64,000 nucleotides of DNA from an uncultured Oceanobacter sp. (lineage in GTDB: Bacteria; Pseudomonadota; Gammaproteobacteria; Pseudomonadales; Oceanobacteraceae), in assembly GCA_913061185.1 (NCBI GenBank), contig CAJXTI010000007.1, positions 39,307-103,306 of the forward strand, in the 5' to 3' direction. This document shows, piece by piece, positions 56,277 to 63,342 of the stretch; positions within the stretch are counted from its first letter, which is position 1; the number at the start of each line of letters is the position of its first letter. Position numbers and translations under genes: made by a program. The notes under the pieces were generated by a model. It saw nothing but the letters and a program-made list of their open reading frames with translations, did not search any database and was not told where the DNA came from.

Positions 56277-56359
56277 ATGGTAGATCCTACTTATTTAAGA
56301 TAATTCAAACCGCGCGTTGCAGCGATAACGGCAACACAGAAAAAACTTAATCGGTAAAA

Positions 56360-56707
56360 TCAGGCGATTGGAGGGCGGTACAGCGACGAGGATGGGGCCT
56401 CGGGAATGAGGGCTTGATAGTTGTTATGCAACGAATGTTTATGCAAAAAGTTTGAGTGAGTCAGGTTACCGGATAAATAGACATGGCAATGGCAGCCATG
56501 GTGATGGCAATAAAACAGATCGTCAGGCGCGGTATTTTGATCTGCAGGATCAATAACGGTCGAGCTATCCAGCATTGCCGATGATGAGCCATCGGAGGAA
56601 TAAGGGGCTGTATCCGAATAATCAAGGGGATGAACGTCAGCCATAGCTGTCACTGATTGCAGTGCAATCAAGACTAACAGCAGATAAGACAGTGCTTTTC
56701 GACTCAT
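56360..56707 (-). CDS. Small secreted His/Cys-rich protein upstream of czcCBA (CzcI-like by position)
   Basis: 115 residues with a clear signal peptide (ALSYLLLVLIALQSVTAMA). The mature part is acidic and Ser-rich, then has a metal-binding-like cluster CHHHGCHCH near residue 68-76. It lies 83 bp upstream of czcC in the same direction. CzcI-type periplasmic proteins of similar size stand at this place in other czc operons, but sequence relationship is not proven. A role in periplasmic zinc/cadmium binding is inference. Confidence 0.7.
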   Translation of the reverse strand: MSRKALSYLLLVLIALQSVTAMADVHPLDYSDTAPYSSDGSSSAMLDSSTVIDPADQNTAPDDLFYCHHHGCHCHVYLSGNLTHSNFLHKHSLHNNYQALIPEAPSSSLYRPPIA

Positions 56708-56746
56708 AAACCGAATATAACCCCAATGAAATGGAATAGCCTGCGA

Positions 56747-56774
56747 AGCATACCACCTTTGATTGCGGAGTCAA
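56747..56774 (-). promoter_or_regulatory. Putative promoter of the czc operon
   Basis: On the minus strand TTGACT (56769-56774), a 16-bp spacer and TATGCT (56747-56752), 40 bp before the small secreted protein gene. No MerR-type dyad is present, so control would differ from the pbr-type promoters. Confidence 0.45.
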
Positions 56775-56898
56775 TCAACGATTGTCCCGGCGCCTTTCGT
56801 TTACCTGTTATCCGCCTGTCAAAGCGAGCCAGGTCGAGGATCTTTATTGGCGGTGTATCATAAGACGATTGCTTGTTGTTCATATTGTGCCCGGTGTC

Positions 56899-57797
56899 TC
56901 AGGACTTAAGTTGCAAGATGCGGCGCGCGCCATTCAACACAATCAAACCGATGATAAGGCCAATCACCAAGTCTGGATAACGTGAGCCCGTCCAGGCCAC
57001 CAATCCACCGGCAAGGATCACCCCTAGATTGGCAATCACGTCATTGGCGGAGAAAATCCAGCTGGCTTTCATATGGGCGCCGCTATCCCGGCTTTTGGCA
57101 ATCAACAGCAGACAGGTCACATTGGCCGCCAAGGCAACAAGCCCGAAGCTCATCATCAAAGTGGAAACCGGTTCACTACCCAATACTAATCGCCTTACCA
57201 CCTCGCCCAAAGCGCCCAAGGCGAGAATGATCTGAAGCCAACCGGAAAAATGGGCTGCACGCAACTTCATCCGCACACTGTGCCCTACGGCATACAGCGC
57301 CACGCCGTAGACGGCGGCATCAGCGAACATATCCAGGGAGTCCGCAATCAAACCAGTGGATTGCGCCCACCAGCCGACAGTAATTTCAATGACAAACATG
57401 ATGCCATTGATTGCCAGTAGCCACTTGAGAATGCCAGCTTCTCTTTCTGCCTCCTGTTTTGCAGACGCCTGTGCACGGGCGATGGACTCGCTGGCGACGG
57501 GCATTGTACTGACAAGTCTCGCGCCCAGACCGACTGATTGCATTCTTTTTTCAATAAGGTCAGCGTTATCACCATGGTAGACACTCACCTTGCGCTTGGG
57601 GGTATCGAATTCCAATGTGACTTTAGGTTGCACACTGTCCAACGCCATACGGATCATGCCTTCCTCTGAAGGACAGTCCATCTTGGGGACATGATACTCA
57701 CTAACAAAGCCGCCATGAGAAGCGTCGTGTACTTCGGCATTTGGGGAGTGTTCTCCGTCGCGTTATTTTGGCAATTGCCACCGCATGTGGTCGTCAT
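56899..57797 (-). pseudogene. CDF-family cation transporter with an N-terminal frameshift
   Basis: The intact frame (56899-57681) gives 260 residues: most of an HMA-type metal domain (MDCPSEEGM) joined to a six-helix CDF transporter with the DSLDMFAD site. In that frame homologous-looking sequence continues upstream of its ATG (HVPKMDC, SHGGFVSE) until a stop. A Cys-rich start, MTTTCGGNCQNNATE from ATG 57797, lies in another frame. One base seems lost near 57740-57760. The gene faces a MerR-type promoter whose -10 is 30 bp upstream of 57797, so the long form was probably the original. Sequencing error or true inactivation are both possible. Confidence 0.7.
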
Positions 57798-57826
57798 AAA
57801 AAACCCTTGTTCTATCCAAGGTGGGT

Positions 57827-57857
57827 AGTTTAAACTCTATAGTTGATATAGAGTCAA
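57827..57857 (-). promoter_or_regulatory. MerR-type promoter/operator of the CDF gene
   Basis: Minus strand: TTGACT (57852-57857), 19-bp spacer, TAAACT (57827-57832). The dyad ACTCTATA-GTTGA-TATAGAGT (57834-57854) lies within and beside the spacer. It is divergent from the regulator gene 57875-58282. Confidence 0.88.
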
Positions 57858-57874
57858 GCACAGAGATTGAATAA

Positions 57875-58282
57875 ATGAAGATTGGCGAGCTGGCAAAAAA
57901 GACGGATTGCTCGGTGCAAACTATCCGTTACTATGAAAAAGAACAGTTGCTGTCCACGACACAGCGTAGTGACGGCAATTTTCGACTTTACGATGAAGCT
58001 GCTGTCGAACAGCTGCTATTTATCAAGCTCTGCCGTAACCTGGATCTCAGTTTGTCCGAGATCCGCCAGCTACTCACATTAAAACGCTCACCGGGTGCGC
58101 AATGTGATCAAGTCAATCGCATGATGGATACGCACATTCAACAAGTGGAAACGCGCATTCAGGAGCTGGTTCAGCTGCGCGAGCATTTGAAAGTACTTCG
58201 CCGCAGCTGCTCCAGTGAAAGGACGATCGAACAGTGCGGCATCTTGCAAGCGTTAACCACTAATCAGCATCAGAAGCGGTAA
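57875..58282 (+). CDS. Cd(II)/Pb(II)-responsive MerR-family regulator (CadR/PbrR type)
   Basis: 135 residues. MerR helix-turn-helix IGELAKKTDCSVQTIRYYEK, dimer helix, and metal-site Cys77, Cys112 and Cys121 at the spacing of CadR/PbrR. It lacks the C-terminal CNC pair of the PbrR at 41005. It diverges from the CDF gene. Its last 23 bp overlap the 3' end of the opposite-strand FTR1 gene. It may control three similar promoters in the window. Confidence 0.9.
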   Translation: MKIGELAKKTDCSVQTIRYYEKEQLLSTTQRSDGNFRLYDEAAVEQLLFIKLCRNLDLSLSEIRQLLTLKRSPGAQCDQVNRMMDTHIQQVETRIQELVQLREHLKVLRRSCSSERTIEQCGILQALTTNQHQKR

Positions 58283-60248
58283 CACTTACGCGCTTGAAAT
58301 CGGACGCCTGTGTTATCGGCTGTGATGTTGCGCGTTTTGATTTGGATAGTATTAAAAATACCAGGTAAACCAGAAGTACCGAAAGTTGCGCAAGCACGCC
58401 TTGCCAGGTGGATTTGACGCCAATCCAGTCAATCTCAAAACTCACAGGTAATGGCGTCATACCGATGATGGCCGCCTCCTGTAATGCCGACACAGCTTTG
58501 CCCATCAGGACAAATGCCAGCGCTAGCAGCAAGTAGGTGGTGGCTGAAAAGAATTTGGCGATCGGCAGCTTGACGGAAAAGCGAATCAACACCCACGCCA
58601 ATATGGCTAACAGCAACAAACCGAGCGCAAAGCCACCACCAACAGAAGAATATTGGGTTGATACCGCCTGCGTTAACAGCGATTGATAAAATAATACGGT
58701 TTCAAACACCTCCCGGTAAACCGCCACAAATGCCAACGCCACCAGCCCCCACAAGGTGCCAGACTTAAGTTGGGTATCGACATGTTGCTGAATGTAGGCT
58801 TGCCATTGTGCAGCCTGGGTTTTGCTATGCATCCAGATCCCAACATAGAGCAGTACCAACGCGGCCAATAAAGCGGCAATTCCCTCCATGATTTCACGAT
58901 TGGCACCACTGATCGTGATCAACGATTGAGCGGCGATCCAGGTGGCACCACCGGCAAGTAATGCCGCAATCCAGCCTATGTGGACATATTTAAGCGCATC
59001 CCGACGCCCGGTTCTTATCAAAACCGTCGTTAAGGCAATGATAACCAGCAATGCCTCCAGGCCTTCGCGCAACAATATGACCAGACTAGCAGTGAATAAA
59101 GTTCCTTCGGACAAGGTGGACTCTGATAACAAACGTTGTGCGTCATCCAACAAATGCCGCGTCTCCGCCATTAGCGCACCCAATTCTCCGTTTACGTCGG
59201 GGCGGCTGGTCAATTGTCGTAGTGCCATCATGTTGGACTCGATGGATTGGCGCAGTGTTTTATCATGCGCATCGAGACTGTTTTCAATCAGTTCAAAACC
59301 GTCCAGATAGGCACTGACGGCGAGCTCACTTGCCGTTGAAAAATCTCCCTTCTGATGCGCTTTTTGGGCGGCTTGGAGTCGATCCCACGTTATCGCCAAC
59401 GGGTCTTGGGGTGCCTTGAATAATGTCGAGGGGTTGGCGCGTAAACTCTCTATGGACTGCAGGGTTATTTCAGGGCGTTCGGCTGCCAGTTGCAGTGGGT
59501 TGTAATTAATCAGCTGCTGTTTGGTAATATTCAAATCATTGTGAGTAGGCTCGCTGGATTGAAAAGCGAGTCCACCGACATAGAACGCCAGTGACCAGCG
59601 CTCTTGCTCCGTTAGCTGTTGAAAAGCGGGCATGGCGGTGTCGTCAATGCCATTGGTAATGGCGTCGTATAAACCCAGGATTGATCGATTTAATGCCCGC
59701 TCTTTATTGGTAAAGTCTGTGGGTGCGGGATCGAGTTGTGCTGCCAGTACGCCGTCACCCTGACCGGATACGCCGTGGCACGATCCGCAGTTAGTCTCAA
59801 ATACCGGCCGGATTTTTTCTTGAGGTAATATCCGTTCCGGCAGGGATAAATGAGGCATCAATCCCAACAATGTGCCGCGTAGGCTGGCACTCATTTGACG
59901 GATCTCATCAACACCTTTCTTATCATGAATGGCCCTCTGCAAGGCCTTTGCTTGCACTGCGAGTGACTCTGCATCAGCAGTGGCGGCCAGTGAGCTCTTG
60001 CTAACAATCAGTTGTGAGAACTCCACCATTTCCTGAAATTCATTGTCATTAATTACCTGACCGTTTTTCACCGCTTCGGCATAATCAACGCCTATGTATT
60101 CAGCGAGCTGTGCCAGTTGCCGGAGTTGAGTAACGTTGTCTGGGATCTCAGCTTCATTCGCCCCGGCAGATAGAGAAAGTGGCAGCATCAGAAATATGAT
60201 GGCATGAAGGGTGGCTCGTTTCAGGCGTTGCAATCTGCAATCAAACAT
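58260..60248 (-). CDS. pbrT: Cytochrome c / FTR1-type metal permease (PbrT-like)
   Basis: 662 residues. A signal-like N-terminus (ATLHAIIFLMLPLSLSAGA) precedes a periplasmic domain with a c-type heme motif CGSCH (154-158) and a long helical region. The C-terminal ~280 residues are an FTR1 permease with its two REXXE-type motifs, REGLE (near 392) and REVFE (near 512), and about seven membrane helices. FTR1 proteins import Fe(III) after oxidation; the related PbrT is linked to Pb(II) uptake in lead operons. The MerR-type promoter in front supports the PbrT reading. Overlap of 23 bp with the convergent regulator gene. Confidence 0.85.
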   Translation of the reverse strand: MFDCRLQRLKRATLHAIIFLMLPLSLSAGANEAEIPDNVTQLRQLAQLAEYIGVDYAEAVKNGQVINDNEFQEMVEFSQLIVSKSSLAATADAESLAVQAKALQRAIHDKKGVDEIRQMSASLRGTLLGLMPHLSLPERILPQEKIRPVFETNCGSCHGVSGQGDGVLAAQLDPAPTDFTNKERALNRSILGLYDAITNGIDDTAMPAFQQLTEQERWSLAFYVGGLAFQSSEPTHNDLNITKQQLINYNPLQLAAERPEITLQSIESLRANPSTLFKAPQDPLAITWDRLQAAQKAHQKGDFSTASELAVSAYLDGFELIENSLDAHDKTLRQSIESNMMALRQLTSRPDVNGELGALMAETRHLLDDAQRLLSESTLSEGTLFTASLVILLREGLEALLVIIALTTVLIRTGRRDALKYVHIGWIAALLAGGATWIAAQSLITISGANREIMEGIAALLAALVLLYVGIWMHSKTQAAQWQAYIQQHVDTQLKSGTLWGLVALAFVAVYREVFETVLFYQSLLTQAVSTQYSSVGGGFALGLLLLAILAWVLIRFSVKLPIAKFFSATTYLLLALAFVLMGKAVSALQEAAIIGMTPLPVSFEIDWIGVKSTWQGVLAQLSVLLVYLVFLILSKSKRATSQPITQASDFKRVSVTASDAD

Positions 60249-60294
60249 CTCGGTGTTCTCTTATTCATGAATCGCTAATTATTATTGATTCGCA

Positions 60295-60325
60295 ATTATA
60301 AACCCTATAGCCGCTATAGAGTCAA
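60295..60325 (-). promoter_or_regulatory. MerR-type promoter/operator of the FTR1 gene
   Basis: Minus strand: TTGACT (60320-60325), 19-bp spacer, perfect TATAAT (60295-60300). The dyad core CTATAG-CCG-CTATAG matches the pbrA operator almost exactly. The rest of the gap to 60479 holds no supported gene. Confidence 0.88.
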
Positions 60326-60479
60326 GAGAAGTAAAAATTACAGTCGGTTGGAAACCGTTTTGATAGAGAGGCCTTACCAAGGCTCGCTCCTTTATCTTAC
60401 AGAGATCATTGAAGGTGGATTGATACTGGAAAATCATCGACTTAACCGGGTGAGTGACATGCAGATTTGCGAGGTCCAC

Positions 60480-60716
60480 TTAACCGCCGCAACAGGTTCC
60501 TGTGTCTTTATTGCCCTGTGACAACTGTATCGGCGGGCATGGTACCGAGCCATAGGAACAGTAGACACAGCAGTCACCGAGCTTCGGCTTCAATAAAACA
60601 TGGCACTGCTCACACTCGTAGAACCACTGACACGCGTCGGTGGGCATGGATTCTGTTTTTTTATGGCCGCATTCGGGACAAGTCAGCTCGGACTGCAAAA
60701 TCACCTCTGACATCAT
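60480..60716 (-). CDS. GDCCVxC-domain small cysteine-rich protein
   Basis: 78 residues. An N-terminal CPECGHKK and CEQC pair form a zinc-ribbon-like unit, then the family motif GDCCVYCSYGSVPCPP and a C-terminal CCGG. This family is recurrent in mer-type clusters of marine proteobacteria; some members carry selenocysteine, but here the positions are Cys codons. A role in mercury binding or transfer is inference. The start overlaps the merP stop (ATGA). Confidence 0.82.
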   Translation of the reverse strand: MMSEVILQSELTCPECGHKKTESMPTDACQWFYECEQCHVLLKPKLGDCCVYCSYGSVPCPPIQLSQGNKDTGTCCGG

Positions 60717-61000
60717 GGTGTTTCCTTTTTTACAATAGTTGACGGATAACCGGCATTGGTGGTCGCTTCGACCAATCTGTCAGCGTTGGTCAGAGAATCC
60801 TCAAAGGTCACTACGGCTTGCTTATGCTCATAACTGACCTCGGCTTCTATCACGCCTTGGACCCTGGTCAGCGCCTTTTTAGCCGTGATCGGGCACATGG
60901 CACAGTTCATGGTTGGCAGATCCAGCGTGATGGTTTGTGGCTTGGCCCAGGCCGAGAAGCTGGCGATGGTGAATACGAGACCGAGAATGATTTTCTGCAT
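60713..61000 (-). CDS. merP: Periplasmic mercury-binding protein MerP
   Basis: 95 residues from the ATG at 60998-61000, which has GGAG eight bases upstream; the frame also opens at 61021. A signal peptide (ILGLVFTIASFSAWA) is followed by one HMA domain with the Hg(II) pair MNCAMC (Cys33, Cys36). MerP captures Hg(II) in the periplasm and hands it to MerT. Length and gene order fit MerP. Confidence 0.92.
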   Translation of the reverse strand: MQKIILGLVFTIASFSAWAKPQTITLDLPTMNCAMCPITAKKALTRVQGVIEAEVSYEHKQAVVTFEDSLTNADRLVEATTNAGYPSTIVKKETP

Positions 61001-61017
61001 GGTTAGCTCCAGGGTGT

Positions 61018-61377
61018 TCATGCGAACAGAGGAATCCAGTGGGTACTGGTAACAAGAACCAGCGCGACGATTACCGCGATCCAGAAAACTATTTGCCGCC
61101 GTTTCCGAGTATGCGGCACAGCGCAGGCGGTTCCCGGTTCACAGGCCTCGACCGGTCGATGTATCTGCCAGCCCGCCCAACCGAACAACAGCATAACCAG
61201 CATGACGAATACGGGACGGTAGGGCTCCAGCAGGGTCAAATTACCAATCCAGGCCCCGCTGATACCTAGTGACAAGAGCAGGAAAGGCCCAATACAACAC
61301 AGGCTCGCGCCGATGGCAGCGGTAATGCCACCGATGATAGGCAGCCTTGTGTTGGTGAATCTCTCTTTTCCCGGCAT
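61018..61377 (-). CDS. merT: Mercuric transport protein MerT
   Basis: 119 residues from the ATG at 61375-61377, supported by GTGGAG six bases upstream; a GTG at 61389 is in frame too. Three membrane helices are seen, with the Cys-Cys pair SLCCIGP (27-28) in the first and Cys79/Cys85 in the cytoplasmic loop. GAWIGNLTLLEPYRPVF is typical of MerT. It imports Hg(II) for reduction, but no mercuric reductase gene follows. Confidence 0.93.
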   Translation of the reverse strand: MPGKERFTNTRLPIIGGITAAIGASLCCIGPFLLLSLGISGAWIGNLTLLEPYRPVFVMLVMLLFGWAGWQIHRPVEACEPGTACAVPHTRKRRQIVFWIAVIVALVLVTSTHWIPLFA

Positions 61378-61410
61378 CGCCGACTCCACTTTATTGATCT
61401 GATGAAATCA

Positions 61411-61441
61411 GTGTAAATGCCGTACCAAAGTACGGAGTCAA
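61411..61441 (-). promoter_or_regulatory. mer promoter/operator
   Basis: Minus strand: TTGACT (61436-61441), 19-bp spacer, TTACAC (61411-61416). The dyad CCGTAC-CAAA-GTACGG (61420-61435) is the classic MerR site. It stands between merR and merT, which read in the same direction. Confidence 0.88.
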
Positions 61442-61453
61442 GCCCAATGCCTT

Positions 61454-61858
61454 TTATTGACGAGGATCAGGTTGGAGGGATTCAACAATAGGACAAGCCG
61501 CATTATCAGGATTGGTCCGACACTTTGTGACGAGTTCTTCCAACACCTGTTCCAGGCGGTGTAGATCGTTAATTTTTTCACGCACGCTGGCCAGCTTTGC
61601 TTCGGCCAGCTCCTGGATTTCCGAGCAATGCGACTCGCCCAATGACAGCAGGTTGTTGATCTCCTCCAGCGTAAAACCCAGTTCCTGGGCGCGTTTGATG
61701 AATAAAATCCGAGCCAAGGTTGCGTTTGGGTAGGTACGGTATCCCTCTGCGGGTTTGGGTGGTTGACGGATCAAACCACGGCGTTCGTAGTAGCGGATGG
61801 TTTCGACGTTGACACCTGCTGTCTTGGCCAGCTGGCCAATGGTGTGGTTTTCGTTCAT
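61454..61858 (-). CDS. merR: Mercury-responsive regulator MerR
   Basis: 134 residues. Helix-turn-helix IGQLAKTAGVNVETIRYYER, and the three Hg(II) ligands Cys78 (ESHCSE), Cys113 and Cys122 at MerR spacing. It activates the 19-bp-spaced promoter just downstream. Unlike Tn21 it is co-directional with merTP, and its ATG overlaps the stop of the upstream ATPase gene (ATGA), so its translation may depend on that gene. Confidence 0.94.
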   Translation of the reverse strand: MNENHTIGQLAKTAGVNVETIRYYERRGLIRQPPKPAEGYRTYPNATLARILFIKRAQELGFTLEEINNLLSLGESHCSEIQELAEAKLASVREKINDLHRLEQVLEELVTKCRTNPDNAACPIVESLQPDPRQ

Positions 61859-63093
61859 GACCAGAGCGCTCCCAGCGGGACAGCAAAGAGATTGTCACCA
61901 AAAGCCGTCGTATGATCGCCATCGTAGAGCAGGACACCGATTTTAAAGCGCTTGCCGGCCACACTTTGAAAGCGTTTCAAGCCGGTAAAATCTTTCGTGC
62001 TCAAGGTTGCCGCCGCTTTGACTTCAATGGCAAAACAATCGCCCATGGCGTTTTCAATGATCACATCGACCTCCACCTTGTCCTTGTCACGGTAGTGGTA
62101 GAAGTTCAAGGGCTCCTCGATCCACACCGCCTGTTTGCGCAATTCGTTGTAGACGAAGGATTCCAGCACCAACCCAAAATCACCTGGCTGTTTCAGCAGG
62201 CGCTCCCGATTGAGGCCCCGCACGGCGCACATCATGCCGGTATCGACCGAGTGCAGTTTGGGTGTTTTCACCAGGCGCTTATATTCGTTGGAATGCCAGG
62301 CCGGCAGCTGTTCCACCAAAAACAACTGCTCCAACAACGCCATGTATTTTTTGATGGTCAGTCGATCCAGCCCAAGTTTAGCGCCCAGTTCGGTCAGGTT
62401 AACCAGTTTCCCCGCATAAAAGGCGGTGAGCTTGAGCAACTTGGCCATGAGATCCGGGTGATCGATGTGGGTCAGATCGCGGATATCCCGTTGGGTCAAG
62501 GTGCTCAGATACTGTTGATACCAGGCTTGACAACGCCGCTCGCTGGTCCGTTGTAAAGGCTCTGGAAAGCAACCGGTCACCAAGCGATGGAGCAGATGCT
62601 CCCGCACACGGATGTCCTGGGTGGTGGGTGCCTTCTGATCCAGCAGTTTGGCCAGAAAGCCCGCTTGCCGACCCTGGATTTCGCACTCCGAAAGCGTCAT
62701 CAGGCGTATCGATTCCATCCGGCCTGCCAGGGAATCCGATAACCGGGGCAACAACAAAGCATTGGCGGAGCCCGTCAATAGAAACCGGCCGGGTGTGCGC
62801 TGTTCGTCCACGGCCTGCTTGATGGAGACAAACAGCTCGGGAAGACGTTGTATTTCGTCCAGTGCAATCCTGGTAGGTGGCAGATTGCGGATAAATCCAA
62901 CGGGATCAGCCCGGGCGATCTCAAATTGGGCCTGATCATCCAGGGTGATAAAGGTCCAGTTGTCAGCACCGGTTTCCGTGATCAGTGTTTTCACCAGGGT
63001 GGTTTTACCGGCTTGGCGAGGGCCCATGATGAACACCACCGGCGTATCACTCAGCGCTTCTTTGACATTGTGTTCAGAATAACGAGGATACAT
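61855..63093 (-). CDS. AAA-type ATPase with DUF4143 domain
   Basis: 412 residues. Walker A GPRQAGKTTLVKTL (about 24-37) and Walker B RIALDEIQRLPELF sit in the N-terminal AAA_14-type domain; the C-terminal DUF4143 part has a PD-(D/E)XK-like stretch (KVEVDVIIEN, FAIEVKAAA). The family is widespread and mostly of unknown function. It overlaps merR by 4 bp, which is unexpected for a mer operon. The 249 bp upstream (63094-63342) are AT-rich and hold no supported gene. Confidence 0.85.
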   Translation of the reverse strand: MYPRYSEHNVKEALSDTPVVFIMGPRQAGKTTLVKTLITETGADNWTFITLDDQAQFEIARADPVGFIRNLPPTRIALDEIQRLPELFVSIKQAVDEQRTPGRFLLTGSANALLLPRLSDSLAGRMESIRLMTLSECEIQGRQAGFLAKLLDQKAPTTQDIRVREHLLHRLVTGCFPEPLQRTSERRCQAWYQQYLSTLTQRDIRDLTHIDHPDLMAKLLKLTAFYAGKLVNLTELGAKLGLDRLTIKKYMALLEQLFLVEQLPAWHSNEYKRLVKTPKLHSVDTGMMCAVRGLNRERLLKQPGDFGLVLESFVYNELRKQAVWIEEPLNFYHYRDKDKVEVDVIIENAMGDCFAIEVKAAATLSTKDFTGLKRFQSVAGKRFKIGVLLYDGDHTTAFGDNLFAVPLGALWS

Positions 63094-63342
63094 GAATGGG
63101 ATTCCGCCTAATTGATGGTTGAAAAACGTCTATTAGGTATTTTAATATCGTCCATTCGTTATTACAATAGCGTCTAATTGCTAAAAGACTGCCATGCGGT
63201 TAGCGCTTATCGAAAATTCTAATAGAAACGAGCTATAGAAATTGTCGGCGAAACTGAACACCAGGAATCCCAATGACCGCTAAAAACCTGTTAGCCAGAC
63301 TGCGTCATCCGTTGATGCCACTATCAGCGGAAATTTAAGTCG

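Noticed and set aside
60285..60521. Plus-strand frame of 78 codons upstream of the FTR1 gene
   Set aside because: It overlaps the MerR-type promoter and the GDCCVxC gene, and has no domain or ribosome-binding site.
63273..63338. 21-codon frame just before the right-edge transposase
   Set aside because: Too short and without any recognisable feature; could be a leader peptide but nothing supports it.
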